Shown here: piece after piece, positions 1-5,940 of the stretch | Position numbering within the stretch: position 1 is the first letter of the stretch | Layout: each line of letters opens with the position of its first letter | Assembly (NCBI GenBank): GCA_018335615.1 | Contig: JAGXRS010000287.1 | Coordinates: 1 to 5,997 of the forward strand | DNA: 5,997 nucleotides | Direction: 5' to 3' | Origin: Hydrogenophaga sp. | Lineage (GTDB): Bacteria > Pseudomonadota > Gammaproteobacteria > Burkholderiales > Burkholderiaceae_C | Position numbers and translations under genes: made by a program | The notes under the pieces: generated by a model | Database searches by the model: none | Told to the model about the DNA's origin: nothing | What the model saw: only the letters and a program-made list of their open reading frames with translations

Positions 1-30
1 CGGCAGGCGCAGGCCTGGGCGAGCGGCTGA
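1..30 (+). CDS. 3' end of a LysR-family regulator gene (copy A, enters from left)
   Basis: Only the last nine codons and the TGA stop are visible, reading RQAQAWASG. The first 20 bases are identical to 4922-4941, which encode the end of the truncated LysR copy at 4373-4948 (there ending RQAQAWAT). I therefore read this as the C-terminus of a homologous, probably full-length LysR-type regulator lying mainly outside the window. It is convergent with the B fragment that begins ten bases further on. The identification rests on the paralogous copy, since nine residues alone carry no domain information. Confidence 0.6.
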   Translation, partial: RQAQAWASG

Positions 31-50
31 CGGCGGGCATCAGCCCGCCG
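31..50. terminator. Hairpin between convergent LysR ends
   Basis: Positions 31-38 (CGGCGGGC) and 43-50 (GCCCGCCG) form a perfect 8-bp GC stem with a 4-base loop. The stem starts right after the stop codon of gene A, and the loop holds part of the stop codon of the - strand B fragment. Its place between two convergent genes suits a bidirectional terminator, but neither side has a clear T tract. The matching place in the right-hand copy (about 4946-4978) does not keep the stem. Confidence 0.4.
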
Positions 51-405
51 GCGGCGCGATCCGCGTGGCGCCGGGCCAGGCCTGATCCGCACAGAGCGCG
101 CCCACCACCGCCATGCACTGCCGCGCCACCGCCTGCGCGGCGGCGGGCAGGGGATGTGGGCCGAGTGGCACAGGGCCAGCACGCGGTCCAGCGGCGGCGA
201 GGCCACGGGCGTGGCCTGCAGCAGGCCGGCGTCGATCTCGGCCTTCAGCGGCATCAGTGGCAGTTCCATGCCGGCCAGCAACGAGGTGCGCAGGATGCTG
301 ATGGAACTGCTGTCGGCCACCACCTGCGGCGGCGCCAAGCTGGCGCGCTGGGCCGCCGTCTCGATGATCGGGCGCACGCCGTGCGGCGGGGCTGGCGGGC
401 TGAGC
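40..405 (-). pseudogene. Truncated, frameshifted LysR-family regulator (copy of gene B)
   Basis: This segment aligns base for base with 4967-5342, the 3' part of the intact LysR gene on the same strand. It keeps about the last 124 codons, which is the distal part of the substrate-binding domain and the C-terminal tail ending RIAPPAG. The DNA-binding domain and the first ~190 residues are missing. One base is deleted at about 154 (GGGGATG against GGGGAATG at 5077-5084), which breaks the frame. A 9-base in-frame deletion lies near 268-276. By eye, identity to the right copy is about 98% from 40 to 268 and about 88% from 276 to 405, after which similarity stops. With no N-terminus and a frameshift it cannot make a working regulator. 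It is a remnant of the duplication that brackets the pilin-ATPase cassette. Confidence 0.85.
40..405. repeat. Left arm of long direct repeat (matches 4967-5342)
   Basis: This arm is in the same orientation as 4967-5342. It is 366 bases against 376; the 10-base difference is fully explained by the single-base and 9-base deletions. With the 20-base identity of 1-20 to 4922-4941, the repeated unit spans the junction of both LysR genes and continues left out of the window. The short spacer between the two LysR stops (21-39 against 4942-4966) does not match. Confidence 0.85.
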
Positions 406-629
406 ATCCAGAGACGGCCTGCAACTTCCTGCGCGCCTTCTACATCGCTGGCGCCATGGTTGGGCTTCATTGATGACACACCTAGTCCCGCGCTCTGATC
501 GGCCTGCTGGCAACAAGCCGGGACCCGCGGAAAAGACGCGCGCAGCGGATCTCGCCGTGGCTGTGAAAGCTCGGGCGCTTTTTGAGTGGCCGTGCGCTGC
601 CTTACCTGGCGGCGCACCATGGTGATGGA

Positions 630-660
630 CATTGACCGTTCTAGAATAATGATTAGTCAG
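630..660 (+). promoter_or_regulatory. Possible promoter/operator island for the pilin operon
   Basis: This is the most AT-rich stretch in the left intergenic region. It contains TTGACC (632-637, like a -35 box), the 8-bp palindrome TTCTAGAA (639-646), AATAAT (645-650, like a -10 box) and the imperfect palindrome TGATTAGTCA (650-659). It sits 55-85 bases upstream of the pilin start, a sensible place for a promoter and a regulator site. The -35 and -10 look-alikes are not properly spaced relative to each other, so no exact promoter can be assigned. I found no good sigma-54 GG-N10-GC element. Confidence 0.3.
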
Positions 661-703
661 TACTCGTGGCTTTGCTTGATGGCCGCCGGCCAAGGGCAGG
701 CAC

Positions 704-709
704 AAGGAG
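704..709 (+). promoter_or_regulatory. Ribosome binding site that fixes the TTG start of the pilin gene
   Basis: AAGGAG at 704-709 lies five bases before the TTG at 715. It is the strongest Shine-Dalgarno match in the region and decides the start. It gives an 11-residue leader ending in Gly just before the Phe of the mature pilin, as is normal for type IV prepilins. The in-frame ATG codons further upstream (for example 649 and 679) would give longer leaders and lack such a site. Confidence 0.75.
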
Positions 710-714
710 CCACC

Positions 715-1620
715 TTGCATCCAAAATCGCCCGGACAAGTCCGGGGTTTCACCTTGCTGGAAATCGTGCTGGTGCTGCTGACCCTGGCCGTGCTGGTGAC
801 ACTGTCGGTGCCGATCTACAGCGGCTATGCGCAGCGCGCCCAACTGGCACAACTGCTGGTGCAGATCGACCAGATTTCTACGGCCGTGCAGATAGAAGAC
901 GCCACCGGGGTCAAGAACCTGCATCGTGAAGCGCAGCCGGGCAGGTCACCGCCGCGTCTTGGGGTGGTGCCTGACGCGTCCTTCAGCGAGCCAGGCGGAA
1001 TTCGCCTGCTGTTGATCCAGGCTCCGGCCGGCTTTTTTGCTTCCTCGCCCAGGGAGCCCCGTTATGGCCTGATCGCCGATCTGACCGGCGCCGCGGATGT
1101 CGCCCGCCTCGCCCAGTTGCGCCAGGCGCTGCCCTTTGAGTCGGCCGACAAGATATGGATTGCCGATCACCAGCTGGCATTCCCGCTCGTGGCCCGTGCC
1201 GCCGAAGGCGCGCTTCCGCCACCACCACCGCCGCCCCCACCGCCGCCTCCCGTAACGAGCTGGGAGGGAGCAGGCGTGCCGGGCCGCAAGAATACTTGGA
1301 CGGCCCAGGCCACTCTCTCGGTATACGGCACGGATGGCAAGCCCCTCACCGACGTGAGTGCCGGCATGCGCATCAAGGTCACCCTTTATGTGACCACCTG
1401 GGACGGCCGGCAGATAGAGCGCTCCTGGACGGACCTCGGCAACCTCAATGCGGGCAGGACCTCGTTCAATATCGACGGGCTCTCCGCCCCGAGCGGCAAG
1501 GGCGAGGTTGTGACCAGTTGTCTCCTGGAAGTGACGGGCATCGTCTATTACTGGCCCAAGGATCCTGCCATCAAGTGGGACGGCACGCGGGCGTCCATCC
1601 AGATACCGAAGCCGTTGTAA
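715..1620 (+). CDS. Type IV prepilin-like protein with poly-proline linker and extra C-terminal domain
   Basis: The product (301 aa from the TTG start) opens with a class III signal: a short leader ending in RG, then the mature start FTLLE and a hydrophobic helix (residues 12 to about 35). In type IV pilins and type II pseudopilins, prepilin peptidase cuts after this Gly (G11) and methylates the Phe; E16 is the conserved Glu5 of the mature form. Residues ~36-165 would be the pilin globular part, weakly conserved. Residues 168-179 are twelve consecutive prolines (1216-1251). They are followed by ~120 residues rich in alternating hydrophobic/polar strands (for example ATLSVYG, RIKVTLYVTTW, CLLEVTGIVYYW), which I infer to be a beta-sandwich domain. 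A normal pilin is 120-180 aa, so this one is about twice the usual length. It is first in an operon with a membrane protein and a pilus-type ATPase. The fibre role is inferred from the N-terminus; the function of the C-terminal domain is unknown. Confidence 0.85.
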   Translation: MHPKSPGQVRGFTLLEIVLVLLTLAVLVTLSVPIYSGYAQRAQLAQLLVQIDQISTAVQIEDATGVKNLHREAQPGRSPPRLGVVPDASFSEPGGIRLLLIQAPAGFFASSPREPRYGLIADLTGAADVARLAQLRQALPFESADKIWIADHQLAFPLVARAAEGALPPPPPPPPPPPPVTSWEGAGVPGRKNTWTAQATLSVYGTDGKPLTDVSAGMRIKVTLYVTTWDGRQIERSWTDLGNLNAGRTSFNIDGLSAPSGKGEVVTSCLLEVTGIVYYWPKDPAIKWDGTRASIQIPKPL

Positions 1621-1636
1621 ACCCCGTCTGCAACCA

Positions 1637-2095
1637 ATGGAAAAAACGCCCTCACCTTCTGCCGCTCCTCCAACGGTCGAGCCTGCCGGAAACGAGCCCG
1701 ATTGGGGCTTGCTGGTTGCGCGCGCGCAGCAGGAAGAGCAAGCCCGTCAGCCAGCAGGCGGGGAGCCTGCACAGGCGCCGGGGCGGATGTTGCGGCCGGG
1801 CGTGCTGGCGGCCATGGCATCTCTGCTGCTGGTGGCCAGTGCCTTGTTCGCGTGGCGGGGGCTGGGAACGCCGGACGGCCCGAGCCCGGCCGACCGGGAC
1901 CAGGGGCGCCGTGCCTTGCTGGCCCTGATCGACAGTTCCCTGGCAGAGCACTTGCGCACGCGGGGTGAATATCCCGAGAAGCTTGAAGAGGTTCTGCCGC
2001 TACAGGTCGACGTCGTGTACAGGCGCACGGAGGGCGGCTACGAACTGTCGGTGCGTCTGAGCGACGGGACCCTCCTGACCGGAAAAAAGCCATGA
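1637..2095 (+). CDS. Single-pass membrane protein with short pilin-like periplasmic part (hypothetical)
   Basis: This 152-aa protein is not one I recognise as a named family. Residues 1-54 are polar and rich in Pro, Ala and Glu and probably cytoplasmic. Residues 55-73 form one hydrophobic membrane segment. Residues 74-152 should be periplasmic: a helix (about 86-108), then a GEYPEKLEEVLP stretch and two likely beta strands ending near the C-terminus. The helix followed by a 'xYPxxLexL' turn recalls GspG-type pseudopilins, but there is no prepilin leader with G/FxxxE, so it would not be processed by prepilin peptidase. It starts 16 bases after the pilin stop with no strong ribosome binding site, and its TGA overlaps the ATG of the ATPase gene, so the three genes are likely co-translated. 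A GspC/PilP-like or assembly-accessory role is conceivable but unproven. Confidence 0.75.
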   Translation: MEKTPSPSAAPPTVEPAGNEPDWGLLVARAQQEEQARQPAGGEPAQAPGRMLRPGVLAAMASLLLVASALFAWRGLGTPDGPSPADRDQGRRALLALIDSSLAEHLRTRGEYPEKLEEVLPLQVDVVYRRTEGGYELSVRLSDGTLLTGKKP

Positions 2096-4275
2096 CCCCT
2101 GAACTTCAACTGGAGCCCGGGCAGACTGCCAACGCTTCTGCCTGGCTGGGCCGCGCGTTGAGGCGCCTCAAGCCGGAGGACGACGGTTTGCCGGACTTGC
2201 CCGATCAGCTGGAGGCCGCCTGGGACGCCGCGGCCGCTTACTGCGGCATGAGCACATGGCAACTGTGCGAGGCGATTGCGCGCCAGTACGGCCTGCCGAC
2301 GGTGCCCCTGCCAGCCACACTGTCTGCCGAGGCCGTGGCGTGGATGCGCTCGCCGGTGGTCATCGAGGCGGGCGCGGTGCTGGTGCGTCATGCCGAAGGC
2401 TACCTCGTGGCGGCGGTGGCCCAACCGGTCGAGCCCGAGGTGATGCAGCGCCTGCGTTTCGTGAGCGGCATGCCGGTTCAGCTCGTGCTGGCCCCGCCGG
2501 CCGATCTCCGGCTGTTGCGCGAGAGCGCGGCGATCCATGAGCGCGCCTCCCGCCGTGTCTCGGTCAGCGCGGCCGTCGATGAAGTCGCTCACGAGGATGG
2601 CCGGGGCGCGCCGGTGCACATGTCCGAAACAGACCGCGGGGTATTCCACATCGAAGACCGCGAAACGGACAACGCAGTGGTGCGTCTGTGCAACCTCATG
2701 CTGCGCGAGGCGATCCTGTATGGCGCCAGTGACATCCACTTACAGCCCATGGGCGGTGATGGCGTGGTGCGTTTGCGGATCGACGGCCTGCTGCGCATTC
2801 AGGGCCGGGGCCCGGCCTCGGTCATGCGGCGGGTGATCAACCGTTTCAAGGCGGTCGCGGGCATGGACCCGACCGGGCACATGCGCCCGCAAGACGGTCA
2901 CGCGCGCGTGGTGTCAGCGACCCAGGCCCTGGACATGCGAGTCTCTTCACTGCCCGTGGTGGGCGGCGAAAAAATGGTGCTCCGCCTGCTGGGCGGGCAC
3001 AGTGTGCTGCACCTTGACGACCTGGATCTTCCGGAGGTCGAGCGCCAGCAGGTCCGCAACCTGATCAACGCCAGCATGGGCGTGGTGCTGGTGGCCGGCC
3101 CGACCGGCTCCGGCAAGACCACCACGCTCTACAGCCTGCTCGCCGAAAAGGATGCGGTTGAAACCAATATCGTCACGGTGGAAGACCCGGTGGAGATCCG
3201 CATGCCCCGACTGGCGCAGACAGAAGTCAACTCAAAATCCGGGTTGGACTTCGCCAATGCGCTTCGCTCGGTGGTGCGGCAGGACCCCGACATCATCCTG
3301 ATTGGTGAGGTGCGCGACCGGGAAACCGCCGCCATCGCCATGCAGGCCGCCATCACCGGGCATCTCGTTTTCGCTTCGATCCACGCCAACGACGCTGTGA
3401 GCGTGCTGCCGCGGCTCACGGAGCTCGGCGTGAGCCCCGACCTGGCCGGCGAAGCGGTGCGAGGCATCCTGTCGCAGCGCCTTCTGCGCGCCGTCTGCCG
3501 CGCCTGTGCGCAACCGGCGCAAGCGCCCTGGACACCGGCCGAAGCCTGGCTGCTGGCTCACGCAGGACTGAAGGCCAGTCTGCGCGCGGTGGGTTGTGCT
3601 GTTTGCGCAGGCACCGGCTACAAGGGGCGACGCAGCATCTTGCAGGTCCTGACCAACACGCCTGCGGTGGCGCGTCTTCTGGACCATGGCGCGCCCCTGA
3701 GCCAGGTGCGCGAACTCGCGCGTCAGGAAGGCATGCGCTTCCTCTCGGAAAGCGCACTGGACCGCGTGCAGCGCGGCCAGACCACGGTGCAGGAAGTGCT
3801 GCGCGTGATGGGAACGGACTTCTGGCGCGAAATCGGGGTGGTGACGGGGCGCACACCGCCAGTGGAGCTGATCGACCCTCCCAAGCTTGTGCGCGATGAT
3901 GAAGGACGCGGGGGCGTTTTGGTGATCGCCAAGACCGAACGGTGGCGCGAGAAGCTATCGGGCTGGCTGCGTGAGCTGAAATGGCGTGTGGTCACCGCGT
4001 CCAATGAGGGCGAGGTGCTGCAGGCCATGATGCATGACGCCGACTTTTCGCTGGTGATCCTCGATCTGGAGACTGTGGACCCGGAGCGGGCCCGGGCGCT
4101 ATTTTCGATGCGACAGATGCTGGCAGGCGCGGTCGTGCCCATGTTGGTGTTCGAAGACAGTGGTCCCCCGGGTCTCGCGCAGGAGCTTGGCCAGGGGCCC
4201 TATGTGATGCTGGCCCTGCGCCCCGCCGGTGTCGGGGATTTGCGCCCGCAGATCGACCGTGCACTGGCGATGTGA
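2092..4275 (+). CDS. GspE/PilB-type secretion/pilus ATPase with C-terminal pseudo-receiver domain
   Basis: A 727-aa hexameric-type ATPase that would work at the cytoplasmic face of the inner membrane to drive (pseudo)pilin assembly. Residues ~40-150 resemble the GspE/MshE N-terminal domain. Residues ~195-300 hold the N-terminal half of the ATPase core, including ASDIHLQP. The catalytic core has Walker A GPTGSGKTT (336-344, K342), an Asp box VEDPVE (363-368), Walker B DIILIGEVRD (400-409, E406) and a His box with H424 and H431. All look intact, so the ATPase should be active. The zinc-binding pairs of GspE/PilB are present: C469-x2-C472 and C502-x2-C505. Most GspE proteins end near residue 570; here ~120 more residues (about 605-727) look like a CheY-type receiver. 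They keep the likely phospho-acceptor D658 in LVILDL, but lack the acidic pair after strand 1 (IAKTE) and have Arg710-Pro in place of Lys-Pro. The start overlaps the preceding stop (ATGA), implying coupled translation. Family membership is very sure; the receiver assignment is less so. Confidence 0.95.
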   Translation: MTPELQLEPGQTANASAWLGRALRRLKPEDDGLPDLPDQLEAAWDAAAAYCGMSTWQLCEAIARQYGLPTVPLPATLSAEAVAWMRSPVVIEAGAVLVRHAEGYLVAAVAQPVEPEVMQRLRFVSGMPVQLVLAPPADLRLLRESAAIHERASRRVSVSAAVDEVAHEDGRGAPVHMSETDRGVFHIEDRETDNAVVRLCNLMLREAILYGASDIHLQPMGGDGVVRLRIDGLLRIQGRGPASVMRRVINRFKAVAGMDPTGHMRPQDGHARVVSATQALDMRVSSLPVVGGEKMVLRLLGGHSVLHLDDLDLPEVERQQVRNLINASMGVVLVAGPTGSGKTTTLYSLLAEKDAVETNIVTVEDPVEIRMPRLAQTEVNSKSGLDFANALRSVVRQDPDIILIGEVRDRETAAIAMQAAITGHLVFASIHANDAVSVLPRLTELGVSPDLAGEAVRGILSQRLLRAVCRACAQPAQAPWTPAEAWLLAHAGLKASLRAVGCAVCAGTGYKGRRSILQVLTNTPAVARLLDHGAPLSQVRELARQEGMRFLSESALDRVQRGQTTVQEVLRVMGTDFWREIGVVTGRTPPVELIDPPKLVRDDEGRGGVLVIAKTERWREKLSGWLRELKWRVVTASNEGEVLQAMMHDADFSLVILDLETVDPERARALFSMRQMLAGAVVPMLVFEDSGPPGLAQELGQGPYVMLALRPAGVGDLRPQIDRALAM

Positions 4276-4319
4276 GTGGCGTCGGGTCCAGGGGCTCAAA
4301 CCTGTCCGACGGCGCGGAT

Positions 4320-4338
4320 GTGTTCGGGCACCGGACAC
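4320..4338 (+). terminator. Hairpin downstream of the ATPase gene
   Basis: GTGTTCGG (4320-4327) and CCGGACAC (4331-4338) can pair over eight positions with one G-T wobble and a 3-base loop. It lies 45 bases after the ATPase stop, where the operon would end. There is no T run after it, so it is at best a weak or Rho-assisted terminator. A second short inverted repeat (GGTCC/GGACC, 4343-4357) follows directly. Confidence 0.3.
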
Positions 4339-4372
4339 GGCGGGTCCATGCAGGACCGCGGCAGCCCTGTCA

Positions 4373-4948
4373 TGGCACGCCGATGTCACGATCTCGCTGA
4401 ACCTCAGCGACCGTGTGGTCGATGTGGCGGGTGACGGGTTCGACTGTGCGTTACGCGTCGGCGAGATGCCCGATTCCTCGCTGGTCGGTGTTCGCATGGC
4501 CGACAACCGCCGGCCGTGCGTGGTCTCGCCGGCCTATCTGCAGCGCCACGGCGCGCCGCAGCACCCGACCGACCCGGCCCAATTCGCCTGCCTGACCCTG
4601 TCCAGCGACGCATCGCAAACCCGCAGCCAGGCGTTTCAAGTCGGCGGGGATGTCATCCATCTCCAACCCGGCGGCCCGCTGGATTGCTCTGACGGCCAGG
4701 TGCTGCACGACTGGTGCCTGGACGGCTACAGCATCGCCAAGCGCAGCACCTGGGAGGTGGAGTCCGACATTGCCGCGGGCCGGCTGGTGACGGTGCTCGA
4801 TGACTACGCCGCCCCGCCCAACGGCATCTACGCACTGTGTCCGCAGTGCAAGCACCTGGCGCTGCGGGTGCGGCTGTGGATCGACGTCCCCAAGCACCAC
4901 CACGGGCAGGCGGATGACTGGCGGCAGGCGCAGGCCTGGGCCACCTGA
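4373..4948 (+). pseudogene. 5'-truncated LysR-family regulator (CrgA-like; copy of gene A)
   Basis: About 191 codons of a LysR substrate-binding domain remain, from WHADVTISLNLSDRVVDVAG to the stop at 4946-4948. Motifs such as DRVVDVAGDGFDCALRVGE, a DSSLVG step, NRRPCVVSPAYLQRHG and, near the end, RLVTVLDDYAAPPNGIYAL are typical of the CrgA-like LysR group. The winged-helix DNA-binding domain and roughly the first 110 residues are absent. The open frame runs upstream to overlap the ATPase end, but that part (4229-4372) does not look like LysR, so the gene is broken at about 4373. Its last 20 matching bases equal positions 1-20 of the window, showing that it is a second copy of the regulator ending at position 30. 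Without a DNA-binding domain or a credible start it is very probably non-functional. Confidence 0.8.
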
Positions 4949-5342
4949 TCGCCTAATGACCGTGCGTCAGCCCGCCGGCGGCGCGATCCGCGTGGCGCCG
5001 GGCCAGGCCTGATCCGCACAGAGCGCGCCCACCACCGCCATGCACTGCCGCGCCACCGCCTGCGCGGCGGCGGGTAGGGGAATGTGGGCCGAGTGGCACA
5101 GGGCCAGCACACGGTCCAGCGGCGGCGAGGCCACGGGCGTGGCCTGCAGCAGGCCGGCGTCGATCTCGGTCTTCAGCGGCATCAGCGGCAGCAGCGTCTG
5201 CCCCAGCCCGGCCAGCAGCGAGGTGCGCAGGATGCTGATGGAGCTGATGTCGGCCACCACCTGGGGCGGCGCGAGGCCGGCGCGCTGGGCGGCGGCCTCG
5301 ATGAGCGGGCGCACACCGTGCGGCTGGGCCGGCAGGATGAGC
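4922..5342. repeat. Right arm of long direct repeat (matches 1-405)
   Basis: This arm comprises the end of truncated LysR A (4922-4941, identical to 1-20), a non-matching spacer, and the 3' part of LysR B (4967-5342). Repeats in direct orientation around the pilin-ATPase operon could recombine and excise it, restoring a single A-B pair. The longest nearly perfect stretch (4967 to about 5080, one substitution) is the best place for such a crossover. Confidence 0.8.
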
Positions 5343-5911
5343 GGCTGTGCCAGCGCCTGCTTCAGCGTCACCCGCGCGGGGCGCCGGCCCGTGGCGGCCG
5401 GCAGGCCGATCAGGTACAGCCGCTCGCGCAACAGGGGCGTCCAGCTGAATTCGGACAGCGTGCCATCGTCGAACAGCACGGCCAGGTGGATCTGCCCGGC
5501 GCGCAGCTGCGGGACGAGGTTGCCGGTGAGTTCTTCGGTCAGCTCCAGCTGCACCTGGGGCAGCGCCTGGCGCACCGCGCGCAGCAGGGGCAGGGCCAGT
5601 GCGTTGGACACGCTGTGCGGAATGCCGAACACCACCTTGCCACTGGGCTCGCCGCTGGCGCTGCGGGCGCTCTGCACCGCTTCGTCGGTCTGCCGCAGGA
5701 TGGACACCGCGTGCGGATAGAAGCGCTGCCCGGCGTCGGTGAGCGCCACACCGCGGCGCGAGCGGTGGAAGAGGTCGGCACCCAGCTCCGCCTCCAGCTG
5801 CGCCATCTGGTGGCTCAGCGCCGACTGCGCCACGAACACGCGCTCGGCCGCGCGCGAGAAGCTGCCGCTGTCGGCAATGGCGAGGAAGTACTTGAGTTGG
5901 CGCAGTTCCAT
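4967..5911 (-). CDS. LysR-family transcriptional regulator (complete gene B, Nac-like)
   Basis: A 314-aa protein of normal LysR length. The start is set at the ATG at 5911-5909 because MELRQLKYFLAIADSGSFS is the standard LysR opening. The longer open frame upstream only adds translated 8-bp repeat (LLCSCAPV-like) sequence. Residues 1-60 are the winged helix-turn-helix (SRAAERVFVAQSALSHQMAQ, then LGADLFHRS and LTDAG). Residues ~90-295 are the effector-binding domain, whose opening (GKVVFGIPHSVSNALALPLL) resembles the nitrogen-assimilation (Nac-like) LysR subgroup. The effector and targets cannot be read from the sequence. It faces the truncated LysR A, 18 bases from its stop. A decayed copy of its last 124 codons lies at 40-405. 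I see no clear ribosome binding site. A tandem octamer array lies ~30 bases upstream and could influence its expression. Confidence 0.93.
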   Translation of the reverse strand: MELRQLKYFLAIADSGSFSRAAERVFVAQSALSHQMAQLEAELGADLFHRSRRGVALTDAGQRFYPHAVSILRQTDEAVQSARSASGEPSGKVVFGIPHSVSNALALPLLRAVRQALPQVQLELTEELTGNLVPQLRAGQIHLAVLFDDGTLSEFSWTPLLRERLYLIGLPAATGRRPARVTLKQALAQPLILPAQPHGVRPLIEAAAQRAGLAPPQVVADISSISILRTSLLAGLGQTLLPLMPLKTEIDAGLLQATPVASPPLDRVLALCHSAHIPLPAAAQAVARQCMAVVGALCADQAWPGATRIAPPAG

Positions 5912-5940
5912 GGGGTGGGCGGGGAAAGAGCGAGGCTGAG

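Larger units (their letters stand above)
406..714. other. Intergenic segment upstream of the pilin operon
   Basis: No convincing gene lies in these ~310 bases. Similarity to LysR B stops at about 405, so this point marks the left breakpoint of the cassette. I see no insertion-sequence ends, tRNA or clear direct repeats at the boundary. The stretch is mostly GC-rich apart from an AT-rich patch at about 631-660, described separately. The pilin reading frame stays open back to an ATG at 586, but that upstream part shows no pilin-like features and is judged untranslated. Confidence 0.6.

Noticed and set aside
566..583. AAAGC/GCTTT stem followed by a T run, like an intrinsic terminator
   Set aside because: The stem has only five pairs with a six-base loop, and no + strand gene ends just before it.
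586..714. Longer N-terminus for the pilin from ATG at 586 or later in-frame ATGs
   Set aside because: It would give an overlong leader and no good ribosome binding site. TTG at 715 has AAGGAG at ideal distance and gives a normal prepilin leader.
1167..1382. Antisense frame with a poly-glycine run
   Set aside because: It is the complement of the poly-proline codons in the pilin gene, with no independent support.
4283..4348. Short direct repeat CGGGTCCA (4283-4290 and 4341-4348) as a possible target-site duplication
   Set aside because: Both copies lie on the same side of the cassette and no matching copy was seen at the left boundary, so it does not mark an insertion.
4229..4372. N-terminal extension of the truncated LysR A frame overlapping the ATPase gene
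   Set aside because: The translated residues do not resemble a LysR DNA-binding domain, and most of the overlap is the ATPase in another frame.
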